From ZC4RG35 sp036375695 (GTDB lineage Bacteria; Actinomycetota; Acidimicrobiia; Spongiisociales; ZC4RG35): a stretch of 64,000 nt of DNA. The position numbers were made by a program, and so were the translations under genes. This document shows, one piece after another, positions 23,904 through 31,483 of the stretch. The notes beneath the pieces were generated by a model, which worked only from the letters and a program-made list of their open reading frames with translations, ran no database searches and was not told the origin of the DNA. Within the stretch, counting starts at the first letter, position 1. Each line of letters begins with the position of its first letter. The stretch spans positions 70,628 through 134,627 of the forward strand of contig DASVBU010000007.1 of the NCBI GenBank assembly GCA_036375695.1. The letters run 5' to 3'.

Positions 23904-24661
23904 TCCCCGTAGGCGCCCACACCCCGTCCGCTCACCCTCTCGAGGAGGCGGAGGCCAGGGGCGCCGATCTGGTGCAGATCTTCCTGTCCAACCCGCAGGG
24001 CTGGCGGAAACCGGAGCCCCGGGCCGATGCCGAGGAGCTCAGGGCTTCGAAGATCCCGATCTATGTCCATTCCCCGTACCTGATCAACGTGTGCGCCGAC
24101 GACAACAAGATCCGGATCCCCAGCCGCCGCATCCTTCAGGAGACCTGCGACGCCGCGGCCGAGATCGGTGCCGCCGGCGTGGTCGTTCATGGCGGGCACG
24201 TGACCGGTGACAGCCCCCAGGAGGAAGGCATCGAGCGGTGGCGCAAGGCGCTTGCGGTCCTCGACACCGAGGTGCCGGTGCTGATCGAGAACACCGCCGG
24301 CGGCGACAAGGCGGTGGCGCGCCGTGTCGAGTGGATCGCCAGGCTGTGGGAGGGGATCGGGGAGTACGGCGTGGGGTTCGTCCTCGACACCTGCCACTCG
24401 TGGGCTGGTGGTGAGCCGTTCGACGATCTGGTCGCCCGCGTCATGGAAGCGACCGGCCGCATCGACCTGGTCCACGCCAACGACTCCAAGGACCCGTTCG
24501 ACTCCCGCCGCGACCGTCACGAGAACCTCGGGCACGGGAAGATCCCGCCCGAGGAGTTGATCAAGGTGATCCGGGAGGCGCAGGCTCCAACCGTCGTGGA
24601 GACACCAGGTGGCGCCGTGGAGCAGAAGGCGGACATCGACTGGATCCGATCACAGCTGTGA
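23900..24661 (+). CDS. nfo: Deoxyribonuclease IV-family AP endonuclease
   Basis: Zn-dependent TIM-barrel enzyme that cuts DNA at abasic sites in base excision repair. 253 residues with PVGAHTPSAHPLEEAEARGA, YVHSPYLINVC, VVHGGHV, LIENTAGG, FVLDTCHSWAGG, DLVHANDSKDPFDSRRDRHE and NLGHGKIP, covering the metal-binding His, Glu and Asp positions. The first motif normally reads GxHxS and here is GAHTPS. GTG at 23900 has GGAGG five bases upstream and overlaps the previous stop. Repeat A follows the gene. Confidence 0.92.
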   Translation: MIPVGAHTPSAHPLEEAEARGADLVQIFLSNPQGWRKPEPRADAEELRASKIPIYVHSPYLINVCADDNKIRIPSRRILQETCDAAAEIGAAGVVVHGGHVTGDSPQEEGIERWRKALAVLDTEVPVLIENTAGGDKAVARRVEWIARLWEGIGEYGVGFVLDTCHSWAGGEPFDDLVARVMEATGRIDLVHANDSKDPFDSRRDRHENLGHGKIPPEELIKVIREAQAPTVVETPGGAVEQKADIDWIRSQL

Positions 24662-24666
24662 TTGAG

Positions 24667-24737
24667 GACTTCTCCCCCATGAAGCGGTAGCGGAATGGGG
24701 GAGGGCCGGCGAAGCCGGGAGGGGGCGCGACGGCGCC
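24667..24737 (+). repeat. Dispersed hairpin repeat, copy A
   Basis: Three hairpins in order: CTCCCCCAT/ATGGGGGAG (24672-24703, 14-base loop GAAGCGGTAGCGGA), CCGGC-GAA-GCCGG, and GGCGC/GCGCC (24724-24737). Same plan as copies B and C with different stem bases. It fills the gap between the convergent nfo and beta-propeller genes. Confidence 0.8.
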
Positions 24738-25957
24738 TAGGGAGCCACTGCCTCGAACACCTGGATCGTGCCCGAGTAGTTGGCCACCCACACCTGGCGG
24801 GTCGGTGCGTCGTAGGTGATCCCGATCGGCCGGAAGTTGGTGGGGTGCTCCGCGATCTCCGTCATGTCCTCGGTCCGCACCACGCTCAGCGTGTTCGAGT
24901 TGTAGTTCACGACGTAGAGGGCCGTCCCGTCGTCGCTGATGTCCATCGAACGCGGGGCATTGCCGGTGGCGACCTTCGCCAGGACCTCACCCGTGGCCAG
25001 ATCGATCTTCGCCAGCTGGCCCTCGCCGTTGAGACTGGCGTACAGGGTCGAGCCATCGGGGCTGATCACCAGGTGCCGCGGACTGCGACCGATCCCCTCC
25101 AGATACGACACCTCGAGCGACTCCAGATCGATGACCGCGATCCGCGTCGAGCCCATCACCGCCACGTAGGCGGTGCGTGAGTCGGGTGTGATGGCGATCC
25201 CCCGCGGGTGGCGCCCGACGGGGACCCGGGCGATCTCGTCTCCCTTCGGCAGGGCCATCACGCTGACGTCGAAACCGCACCAGTTGGCCACCAGCAGCTT
25301 CGAGTCGTCGGGGGTCACCGCGAGGAACTTGGGGACCGATCCGACGCGTAACAATTGGTCGATCTCCAGGGTCTCCGTGTCGACGCGGTAGACGAAGCTG
25401 TCGGGCCAGTTCCCCTGGTTGCAGCCGTCGTCCATCGCCGTGGTGAGGCCACCTCCGTACATCTCGTAGTTCGAGATGTAGGCCTTGGTCCCGCCGAATC
25501 CGAAGGCGGCCTCCACCGGCGAGCCCCGGAGCTCGACGTCGAACTCGGGAAACCCGTACTCCGAAGGAGTCACCGCATCGTCGATGGTGGCGATCAGGTC
25601 GAAGTCGCGGTCGTACACCGTGACCGTGTGCCGGTACATCATGTTCTGGGCGACGAACAGACCCGTCTGGGAGGCGACCACCGACTTCGGCGAGATGTCT
25701 CCACCGATGGTGTGGAGTGGCGCGAGGACCCGCTCGGCTGCGGTCAGCCCGTCCTCGGGGACCAGCGTGGTCGTCGTGGTCGGAGGGATCGTCGTGGTGG
25801 TGGTCGTGCTGGTGCTGGTGGTGCTCGTCGTGGTGACGGGAGCCGCGGTGGTCGACGGCCGGTTGAGTAGTGCGTCCTCCTCGACCGTCAACTCTCTCTG
25901 CAAGGTACAGGAGGCGACGAGGAGGGCGACCAACAGCAGCAGGGCCTTGAATTTCAC
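24737..25957 (-). CDS. Secreted lipoprotein with YVTN-type beta-propeller
   Basis: 406 residues. The signal sequence VKFKALLLLVALLVASC ends in a lipobox (VASC), so the protein is lipid-anchored outside the membrane. A Thr-rich, low-complexity spacer (about 35-65) leads to a seven-blade-type propeller; repeats such as PRGIAITPDSRTAYVAVMG and PRHLVISPDGSTLYASLNG recur about every 42 residues. Such propellers bind proteins or carry enzyme activities, but nothing specific can be read here. The GTG at 25957 begins the signal peptide; panB is divergent 51 bases away. Confidence 0.88.
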   Translation of the reverse strand: MKFKALLLLVALLVASCTLQRELTVEEDALLNRPSTTAAPVTTTSTTSTSTTTTTTIPPTTTTTLVPEDGLTAAERVLAPLHTIGGDISPKSVVASQTGLFVAQNMMYRHTVTVYDRDFDLIATIDDAVTPSEYGFPEFDVELRGSPVEAAFGFGGTKAYISNYEMYGGGLTTAMDDGCNQGNWPDSFVYRVDTETLEIDQLLRVGSVPKFLAVTPDDSKLLVANWCGFDVSVMALPKGDEIARVPVGRHPRGIAITPDSRTAYVAVMGSTRIAVIDLESLEVSYLEGIGRSPRHLVISPDGSTLYASLNGEGQLAKIDLATGEVLAKVATGNAPRSMDISDDGTALYVVNYNSNTLSVVRTEDMTEIAEHPTNFRPIGITYDAPTRQVWVANYSGTIQVFEAVAP

Positions 25958-26008
25958 CCGTTCAAGGTAACCGGAAGCGCATGCACCGCCACTGGGTACC
26001 CTTCCCCC

Positions 26009-26863
26009 ATGGCAGATGAAAAGGTGACGGTCCCGGGCATCCGCTCCCGCAAGGGTGGCACCCCGATCACCATGGTCACCGCTTACGACTACCCCGGTGC
26101 CGTGATCGCCGACCGCGCCGGGGTCGACATCATCCTGGTCGGCGACTCGGTGGCCAACGTGGTCCACGGCATGGAGACCACGCTGGAGATCGGGATCGAC
26201 GAGATGGTCCTACACACCAGGGCCGTGAAGCGGGCCAAGCCCAGGGCCCTCGTCGTGGCCGACATGCCCTGGCTCAGCTTCCACCTCGGGGTCGAGGACA
26301 CGGTGCGCAACGCGGGCCGCCTCGTGCGGGAGGGTGGCGCGGAGGCGGTCAAGCTCGAGGGCGGCCGCAAACGCGTCCCGATGATCGAGGCCATCCTCGA
26401 CGCCGAGATCCCCGTGATGGGTCATGTCGGCCTGACGCCGCAGTCGGTCCACGCCATGGGTGGCTTCAAAGTGCAGGGGAAGGCGGTCGAGGCCGCCCGG
26501 GAGATGATCGAAGACGCCCGGGCCATCGCCGAGGCCGGATGCTTCGCCATCGTCATCGAGGGTGTTCCCGACGTGCTCGGCCAACTGATCACGAAGGAGG
26601 TCGGGGTGCCCACGATCGGCATCGGCGCCGGCCCGAACTGCGACGGCCAGGTGCTGGTGTTCCACGACGTCCTCGGTCTCGGGTCGGGTCGCTACCCGAA
26701 GTTCGTCCGACCGTATGCCTCGCTCGCCGACGAGGCGGTCGAGGCCCTGACCCGGTTCAAGACGGACGTGGAGTCGGGGAGCTTCCCCAGCGCCGACGAG
26801 AGCTATCACGTCCCCGACGAGGTCACCGCGGAGCTGTTGAAGGGATTCGGATCCGCAGGCTGA
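26009..26863 (+). CDS. panB: 3-Methyl-2-oxobutanoate hydroxymethyltransferase
   Basis: First committed enzyme of pantothenate synthesis: ketoisovalerate plus methylene-THF gives ketopantoate. 284 residues with MVTAYDYPGAVIADRAGVD, ILVGDSVANVVHG (metal-binding Asp), EAVKLEGG, MGHVGLTPQSVHAMGGFKVQ and VPTIGIGAGPNCDGQVLV. No panC or panD is adjacent. Normal length with all conserved regions. Confidence 0.96.
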   Translation: MADEKVTVPGIRSRKGGTPITMVTAYDYPGAVIADRAGVDIILVGDSVANVVHGMETTLEIGIDEMVLHTRAVKRAKPRALVVADMPWLSFHLGVEDTVRNAGRLVREGGAEAVKLEGGRKRVPMIEAILDAEIPVMGHVGLTPQSVHAMGGFKVQGKAVEAAREMIEDARAIAEAGCFAIVIEGVPDVLGQLITKEVGVPTIGIGAGPNCDGQVLVFHDVLGLGSGRYPKFVRPYASLADEAVEALTRFKTDVESGSFPSADESYHVPDEVTAELLKGFGSAG

Positions 26864-27285
26864 CCTTCGTCGGCGTGCTCGTCGCAGCCCTGGTCGCGGG
26901 GTGTGCCGGCTCTCGGGTCGACGTCCCTTTCACCATCGACACCGTCAGGGTGGGTGACGAGACGCTGCAGGTCTGGGTGGCGGACACGGCCGAGGAGCGC
27001 GCCCAGGGCCTGAAAGGCATCGAGGAGCTCCCCGATGGCATCGACGGGGTGCTGTTCGTCTGGGGCGACGCCGACCAGCGTGTGTTCACCATGGAGGACA
27101 CCCCGATGCCGCTCGACATCTGGTGGTTCGACGAGGATCTCCGGCTCGCCGGTGTGGACACGATGCTCCCGTGCGTGTCCGACCCATGTCCGACCTACCC
27201 GTCACCCGTGGCGATCTCGCGGGCACTGGAGACCCCGGCCGGGGAGCGGGCGCTGCCGGCCGGCGCCCGGCTGGCGAGTGGCTGA
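26860..27285 (+). CDS. DUF192-family lipoprotein
   Basis: About 141 residues. The DUF192 core is clear: VWVADTAEERAQGLKGI, GVLFVWGDADQRVFTMEDTP, LDIWWFDEDLRLAGV and a C-terminal GERALPAGARL; two cysteines in LPCVSDPCPTYP. The N-terminus is a lipoprotein signal with lipobox LVAGC. No ATG is available. Candidates are CTG at 26860 (CTGA overlap with the panB stop, used here), GTG at 26875 (very short signal) or a rare ATC/ATT further up, where IRIRRLTFVGVL would give a proper basic n-region. Function of the family is not settled. Confidence 0.75.
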   Translation: MTFVGVLVAALVAGCAGSRVDVPFTIDTVRVGDETLQVWVADTAEERAQGLKGIEELPDGIDGVLFVWGDADQRVFTMEDTPMPLDIWWFDEDLRLAGVDTMLPCVSDPCPTYPSPVAISRALETPAGERALPAGARLASG

Positions 27286-27316
27286 AGAACGGCCCGATCG
27301 GTACCATACGGTGAGC

Positions 27317-27373
27317 AGCCGGCGACGTCTCGCGCCGTCGCCCGGCTGATACCCCTGCTCCGAAGAACGGAGC
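27317..27373 (+). promoter_or_regulatory. Candidate structured leader of the rpsF operon
   Basis: Two hairpins before rpsF: a long stem at 27317-27347 (AGCCG and CGACG arms pairing with CGTCG and CGGCT, with an unpaired CC on the 3' side) and GCTCCG-AAGAA-CGGAGC at 27357-27373. The S6:S18 pair is known to bind a leader with a bulged CCG and repress its own operon in many bacteria. The bulge makes this a candidate, not a proven match. Confidence 0.45.
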
Positions 27374-27402
27374 CGTCCAACCGGATGTCCACAGGAGGTG
27401 AC

Positions 27403-27690
27403 ATGCGCGACTACGAAGTGATGACCATCCATCGGCCGGATCTGGCCGAGGACGAGGTCGAGAAGGCGGTTCAGGCGCTCGAGGAGCACCTCACCGGTGC
27501 CGGCGCCGAGCCGACCAAGCGGGATCTGTGGGGGAAGCGTCGCTTCGCCTACGAGATCGACCATCTCAGCGAGGGCTACTACAGCGTGATCACGTTCCGG
27601 GGCACACCCGAAGTGGTGTCGTCCCTGGATCGGACGCTGTTCCTCTCCGATCAGGTCGTCAGGCACAAGATCGTCCGTCTCGGGGACTAG
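27403..27690 (+). CDS. rpsF: 30S ribosomal protein bS6
   Basis: 95-residue small-subunit protein that pairs with bS18. MRDYEVMTIHRPDLAEDEV at the start, KRDLWGKRRFAYEIDHLSEG in the middle and the C-terminal VRHKIVRLGD are all family sequence. The ATG at 27403 has a perfect AGGAGGTGAC site; an ATG at 27385 lies before that site and is rejected. First gene of rpsF-ssb-rpsR-rplI. Confidence 0.98.
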   Translation: MRDYEVMTIHRPDLAEDEVEKAVQALEEHLTGAGAEPTKRDLWGKRRFAYEIDHLSEGYYSVITFRGTPEVVSSLDRTLFLSDQVVRHKIVRLGD

Positions 27691-27752
27691 ACGGCTGGAA
27701 ATCGTCCCACCAGTCCGGCATAGTCGGGCCGAGGACGAGTGAGGAGAATCCC

Positions 27753-28196
27753 ATGTCCAACAACGTGACCCTGATCGGGAACCTGGTGGAGGATCCCGAG
27801 CTCCGCTTCACCCCGTCCGGTGTGGCGATGGCCAAGATCCGTCTCGCCGTGAACCGCCGCTGGCGGGGCCAGGACGGCGAGTGGCAGGAGGACACCAGCT
27901 TCTTCAGCGGCACCCTGTGGCGCGAGCAGGCCGAGACCGCGGCCGAGTCGCTGCAGAAGGGCCATCGCGTCATCGTCGTCGGCCGTCTCGAGCAGCGCAG
28001 CTGGGAGACGCCGGAGGGCGAGAAGCGCTCGGTGGTCGAGGTCGCCATCGACGAGATCGGCCCGTCCCTGCGCTGGGCCACCGCCACGGTGAACAAGACC
28101 CAGCGGAGCGACGACTGGGCGAGCCGCCCCGGCAACACGCCGGCGCCGGCCCCGGTCGCACGTGACGACTACGGGCCCGACGAGGCCCCGTTCTAG
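27753..28196 (+). CDS. ssb: Single-stranded DNA-binding protein
   Basis: 147 residues. OB fold about 1-110: MSNNVTLIGNLVEDPELRFT, RWRGQDGEWQEDTSFF, and GHRVIVVGRLEQRSWETPEG. A short flexible tail ends in DEAPF, a slight variant of the acidic DDDIPF tip that recruits repair and replication proteins. GAGGAG lies 8 bases before the ATG. Its place between rpsF and rpsR is the classic bacterial arrangement. Confidence 0.96.
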   Translation: MSNNVTLIGNLVEDPELRFTPSGVAMAKIRLAVNRRWRGQDGEWQEDTSFFSGTLWREQAETAAESLQKGHRVIVVGRLEQRSWETPEGEKRSVVEVAIDEIGPSLRWATATVNKTQRSDDWASRPGNTPAPAPVARDDYGPDEAPF

Positions 28197-28208
28197 GAGT
28201 GATGACAA

Positions 28209-28478
28209 TTGGCTCGTAAGAACAACCGGAACCCGGCGCCCACGCGTGGCCGTCGCCAGGAGTTTCGCCGCGGGGCGAAGAACCGGCCGTGCCAGATGTG
28301 CGCCGAGGGGACCATCGACTGGAAGGACGCGTCGTCCCTCCGCAAGTACCTGTCCGACCGAGGCAAGATCCGGGGCCGTCGGGTCACCGGGTTGTGCCCC
28401 AAGTGCCAGCGCAAGGTGGCCACCGCGATCAAGAACGCGCGGGAGATGGCCCTCTTGCCGTACATCAGTGGACGATGA
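28209..28478 (+). CDS. rpsR: 30S ribosomal protein bS18, zinc-binding type
   Basis: 89 residues. bS18 core with NRPCQMCAEGTIDWKDASSL then LRKYLSDRGKIRGRRVTGLC. Four cysteines (CQMC and CPKC) mark the zinc-binding form. The start is TTG at 28209 with AGGAG about 9 bases upstream. Genomes with this form often also keep a zinc-free copy elsewhere for zinc starvation; none is in this window. Confidence 0.96.
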   Translation: MARKNNRNPAPTRGRRQEFRRGAKNRPCQMCAEGTIDWKDASSLRKYLSDRGKIRGRRVTGLCPKCQRKVATAIKNAREMALLPYISGR

Positions 28479-28921
28479 AGCTCATACTCACCCAAGACGT
28501 CGAGCCCCTGGGCAAGAAGGGTGACGTCGTCGACGTCGCCAAGGGCTACGCCCGCAACTACCTGCTGCCCCGGCGCTACGCCATCGAGGCCAACCCTGGC
28601 GCCCTCGAGTCAGCCGAGAGGATTCGCCAGGCCCGGATCGAGGCCGAGGAGCGCGCCCGTGAGGCTGCCGAGGGCGTGGCCCAGCAGCTCGCCGGGACCC
28701 GCGTGGTCATCGCCGCCCACGCCGGCGACGAAGGCCAGCTCTACGGCTCGGTGAGCGTCGCCGACGTGATCGAGGGCATCAACCGTTTCACCGGGGTGCA
28801 ACTGGAGCGCAACCAGGTAGAGGTGGAGAAGCCGATCAAGGAGATCGGTCTCCACGAGATCACGATCAAGCTCCACCCCGAGGTGGAGTTCCCCATCACC
28901 CTCGACGTCATCCCCGCCTGA
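28475..28921 (+). CDS. rplI: 50S ribosomal protein bL9
   Basis: 148 residues: N-terminal domain MKLILTQDVEPLGKKGDVVD with GYARNYLLPRRYA, a long connecting helix about 45-75, and a C-terminal domain with GDEGQLYGSVSVADV. The ATG overlaps the rpsR stop (ATGA). Repeat B begins 5 bases after the stop, suggesting that the operon ends here. Confidence 0.97.
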   Translation: MKLILTQDVEPLGKKGDVVDVAKGYARNYLLPRRYAIEANPGALESAERIRQARIEAEERAREAAEGVAQQLAGTRVVIAAHAGDEGQLYGSVSVADVIEGINRFTGVQLERNQVEVEKPIKEIGLHEITIKLHPEVEFPITLDVIPA

Positions 28922-28926
28922 AACTC

Positions 28927-29007
28927 TCAGGATTTCTCCCCCGCGGAGCGGAAGCGAAGCGGGGGAGTACCTCCGAAGGAGGGGAGGGGGCGCGGCCCGA
29001 GGGCCGC
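28927..29007 (+). repeat. Dispersed hairpin repeat, copy B
   Basis: Begins TCAGGATTT. Hairpin 1 is CTCCCCCGC/GCGGGGGAG (28936-28967, loop GGAGCGGAAGCGAA), hairpin 2 is CCTCC-GAA-GGAGG (28970-28982), then GGAGGGGGCGCG, and hairpin 3 is GCGGCC/GGCCGC (28992-29007). Compared with A and C the stems differ but stay paired. Confidence 0.85.
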
Positions 29008-29268
29008 AAGGTCACAACCAGGCCACGGAGCCCGCGCATACCGCCCTGGACCCCAGAGGCGCGTCCCTCCGATCAGTCGATTTCGCGACCTAGGCCGCGG
29101 TCTTCGCGAACTGCCCCGATTTTTCGCGGCAGTTTCGCGTCCGGCGGCCCCGTGGTCTATGTTGCCTGAGCTTCCCCGCTGGCAGAGGAGCACTTCCCCT
29201 CCCGGCGGGGTTTTGCGCGCTCTGACCGGTGAGAAATCTGTCAGAGCCCTTGGATTTGATGGAGGGTG
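29008..29268 (+). promoter_or_regulatory. Region upstream of dnaB
   Basis: About 260 bases without a gene. Four copies of T(T)TCGCG lie at 29081-29139. A terminator-like stem, CCCCGC pairing with GCGGGG followed by TTTT, spans 29173-29214 around a long loop that can fold again. No convincing -35/-10 pair stands out. Hence promoter and possible attenuation are suspected but not located. Confidence 0.4.
29081..29139 (+). promoter_or_regulatory. Cluster of four TTCGCG motifs upstream of dnaB
   Basis: TTTCGCG at 29081, CTTCGCG at 29102, TTTTCGCG at 29121 and TTTCGCG at 29133. Successive steps are about 21, 20 and 11 bases, close to whole helical turns. The same word occurs twice in oriC. Confidence 0.35.
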
Positions 29269-30615
29269 ATGACGACGCAACAGACCGAGATGCGACCGGG
29301 TTACCGGAACCCGCCTCACTCGAGGGAGGCCGAGGAGTCGGTGATCGGAGCGGTGCTCCTCTCCGAGGAGGCGGTCAACGAGGTCATGGATCGCATCCAT
29401 CCCGAGGACTTCTATGTCCCGGCCCATCAGGCGATCTTCGAGGCGGTCCGGGATCTCTTCAACCGCAACCAGCCGATCGACGCCATCACCGTCGCCGAGG
29501 AGCTGCGTCGGCGCGGTGAGCTGGAGAAGATCGGCGGGGTCGCCTACCTGACCCGTCTCGTCGACATCGTCCCGTCGACCTCCAACGTCGTCTACTACGC
29601 CGGCATCGTCGAAGAGCACGCCAAGCGGCGGGAGCTGATCCGGGCCGGCGCCTCGATCACCGACTTCGCATTCGACATCGACGAGGAGATCACCGCGGTG
29701 GTCGACCGGGCCGAGCAGGCGGTCCTCGGCGTGGCGGAGCGTCGCTCTCCCCAGAGCCTGATGGAGATAGGCCCGATGTTCAGCGAGGTGCTGGAGCAGA
29801 TCGAGATCCTGGAACAGCAGGGCTCCGAGGTCATCGGGCTCCCGACCGGGTTCGTCGACCTGGACAAGCTGGTGCCGGGCCTCCGACCTGCCAACCTGGT
29901 GGTGGTCGCCGCCCGCCCCGGGATGGGGAAGAGCTCCCTGGCGCTCGGGATCGCGGTCCACTCCGCGCTCAAGGACGAGTCGGTGGCGATCTTCTCCCTG
30001 GAGATGTCGCGGGAGGAGTTGGTGCAGAGGATCCTCTCGTCGGTGGCCAAGGTCGATTCCCGCAAGCTCCAGAACGGCCAGCTCGGCGATCTGTGGCCCC
30101 GGGTGGTCGACGCCGCCGGGAAGCTGTACCAGGCGCCGATCTTCATCGACGACTCGCCGATCGTCTCGGTCACCGACGTCCGGGCCAAGTGCCGGCGCCT
30201 CAAGCGCAGGAACGGTCTCTCCCTGGTGGTCATCGACTACCTGCAGTTGATGCAAGCGGCCAACCGGGAGAACCGTCAGCAGGAGATCTCCGAGATCACC
30301 CGAGGTCTGAAGAACCTCGCCCGTGAGCTCGAGGTGCCGATCATCGCCGTCTCCCAGCTCAACCGGTCACTGGAGTCGAGAGAGGACAAGCGACCCCGTC
30401 TCGCCGACCTGAGGGAGTCGGGCGCCATCGAGCAGGACGCCGACATCGTGATGTTCATCTACCGGCACGACTACTACCACCCCGAGGACGTGGAGAGCCG
30501 GGGCATCGCCGAGATCCACATCGCCAAGCACCGGTCCGGTCCCCAGGGGACGGTCCAGCTCACCTTCCAGCCCGAGTTCACCCGGTTCGCCAACCTGGGC
30601 CGGGACGTGATGTGA
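29269..30615 (+). CDS. dnaB: Replicative DNA helicase DnaB
   Basis: Hexameric helicase that unwinds DNA at the fork. 448 residues: N-terminal domain about 1-120 (NPPHSREAEESVIGAVLLSE), linker, then RecA-like domain with Walker A AARPGMGKSSLALG, IFSLEMSREELVQRIL, Walker B LSLVVIDYLQLMQ and the H4/R-finger end IAKHRSGPQGTV. No intein is present, unlike several mycobacterial dnaB genes. ATG at 29269 follows GGAGG by 3 bases; GTG at 29266 is the alternative. DciA (514-810) is the expected loader partner. Confidence 0.97.
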   Translation: MTTQQTEMRPGYRNPPHSREAEESVIGAVLLSEEAVNEVMDRIHPEDFYVPAHQAIFEAVRDLFNRNQPIDAITVAEELRRRGELEKIGGVAYLTRLVDIVPSTSNVVYYAGIVEEHAKRRELIRAGASITDFAFDIDEEITAVVDRAEQAVLGVAERRSPQSLMEIGPMFSEVLEQIEILEQQGSEVIGLPTGFVDLDKLVPGLRPANLVVVAARPGMGKSSLALGIAVHSALKDESVAIFSLEMSREELVQRILSSVAKVDSRKLQNGQLGDLWPRVVDAAGKLYQAPIFIDDSPIVSVTDVRAKCRRLKRRNGLSLVVIDYLQLMQAANRENRQQEISEITRGLKNLARELEVPIIAVSQLNRSLESREDKRPRLADLRESGAIEQDADIVMFIYRHDYYHPEDVESRGIAEIHIAKHRSGPQGTVQLTFQPEFTRFANLGRDVM

Positions 30616-30625
30616 TGGGGCGACG

Positions 30626-31195
30626 TTGATCTACTCCGACCGCGACCTCCGCAAGATGATCGACGAGGGCAGGCTCGTCGTCGAGCCGTTCGACCCCGAC
30701 TCGATCCAGCCTTCCAGCATCGACCTCCGGGTGGGAAACCAGTTCCGGGTGTTCGCCAACAGCCGCTACCCGTACATCGATGTCAAGGAGCGGATGGACG
30801 ATCTCACCGAGCTGGTCGAGGTGGCCGACGACGAGCCGTTCATCCTCCATCCCGGCGAGTTCGTGTTGGGCAGCACCCTGGAGCGGGTCGCCCTCCCCGA
30901 CCACGTGGTGGGCCGTCTCGAGGGGAAGTCCTCCCTCGGTCGTCTCGGCCTGCTGATCCACAGCACCGCCGGCTACGTGGACCCGGGCTTTGCCGGGTAC
31001 CTGACCCTGGAGCTGTCCAATGTGGCCAACCTCCCCATCACGATCTATCCCGGGATGCGAATCGGCCAGCTCAGCATCTTCCAGATGACGTCGGCGGCGG
31101 AGAACCCATACGGCTCGGGGGTGCTGGGGAGTAAGTACAAGGGTCAGGTGGGCCCGACGCCATCCCGGTACTACGAGAACTTCTCCAAGGCTTAG
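30626..31195 (+). CDS. dcd: dCTP deaminase
   Basis: 189 residues, converting dCTP to dUTP (or to dUMP in bifunctional forms). YSDRDLRKMIDEGRL start, IQPSSIDLRVGNQFRVF, LEGKSSLGRLGLLIHSTAGY with the catalytic Glu/Ser region, GYLTLELSNVANLPI, and the tail KYKGQVGPTPSRYYENF. Mycobacterial homologues are bifunctional; the sequence here does not settle that. TTG start at 30626 leads straight into the conserved N-terminus. Confidence 0.94.
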   Translation: MIYSDRDLRKMIDEGRLVVEPFDPDSIQPSSIDLRVGNQFRVFANSRYPYIDVKERMDDLTELVEVADDEPFILHPGEFVLGSTLERVALPDHVVGRLEGKSSLGRLGLLIHSTAGYVDPGFAGYLTLELSNVANLPITIYPGMRIGQLSIFQMTSAAENPYGSGVLGSKYKGQVGPTPSRYYENFSKA

Positions 31196-31200
31196 TTGTG

Positions 31201-31290
31201 CAGTCCCCCAGCGCACCTGCGGTGCGCGCCCCCTCGGCCCTTCGGGCCACTCCCCCGTTCCGCTGCCGCTCCACGGGGGAGAAATCCTGA
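31201..31290 (-). repeat. Dispersed hairpin repeat, copy C (inverted)
   Basis: On the minus strand it reads TCAGGATTT, hairpin 1 CTCCCCCGT/ACGGGGGAG (positions 31250-31281), hairpin 2 GGCCC-GAA-GGGCC (31236-31248), GAGGGGGCGCG, hairpin 3 GCGCACC/GGTGCGC (31211-31227) and an extra GGGGGACTG end. It directly follows dcd. Confidence 0.85.
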
Positions 31291-31296
31291 CCAGCG

Positions 31297-31338
31297 AGAG
31301 AGCGGGTGAAGGGAATCGAACCCTCGCCCCGAGCTTGG
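31297..31338 (-). repeat. tRNA-Gly 3'-half fragment 1
   Basis: 42 bases identical to 31480-31521, which is the 3' half of tRNA-Gly (anticodon loop to discriminator) plus four flanking bases. No 5' half is present, so it is not a working tRNA. It lies between repeats C and D. Confidence 0.9.
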
Positions 31339-31341
31339 CTT

Positions 31342-31400
31342 TCAGGATCAGTCCCCCAGCGGAGCTGGGGGAAGGTACCGCCGAAGGCGGGGGTAGGGGG
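31342..31400 (+). repeat. Dispersed hairpin repeat, copy D
   Basis: TCAGGATCAGT, hairpin CCCCCAGC-GGA-GCTGGGGG (31353-31371), hairpin CCGCC-GAA-GGCGG (31378-31390) and GGGTAGGGGG. It joins the short-form first arm (as in E) to the GAA hairpin of the long form. Flanked on both sides by tRNA-Gly fragments. Confidence 0.8.
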
Positions 31401-31412
31401 TACGCCGAATCG

Positions 31413-31450
31413 GAGCGGGTGAAGGGAATCGAACCCTCGCCCCGAGCTTG
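31413..31450 (-). repeat. tRNA-Gly 3'-half fragment 2
   Basis: 38 bases identical to 31483-31520, ending inside the anticodon loop. No 5' half follows; the next 33 bases (31451-31483) are unrelated to the tRNA until the true gene begins. Confidence 0.9.
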
Positions 31451-31483
31451 CCGGATGGTGATCAGGGCCTCGTGTTCGAAGAG

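Noticed and set aside
25780..25860. Repeated GGTGGT/GTCGTG tract, microsatellite-like
   Set aside because: It is the coding strand complement of a Thr-rich linker in the lipoprotein; such low-complexity spacers are common and not a separate element.
29266..30615. Possible intein in dnaB, as in some mycobacteria
   Set aside because: The Walker A to Walker B region is continuous and of normal length; no intein block motifs.
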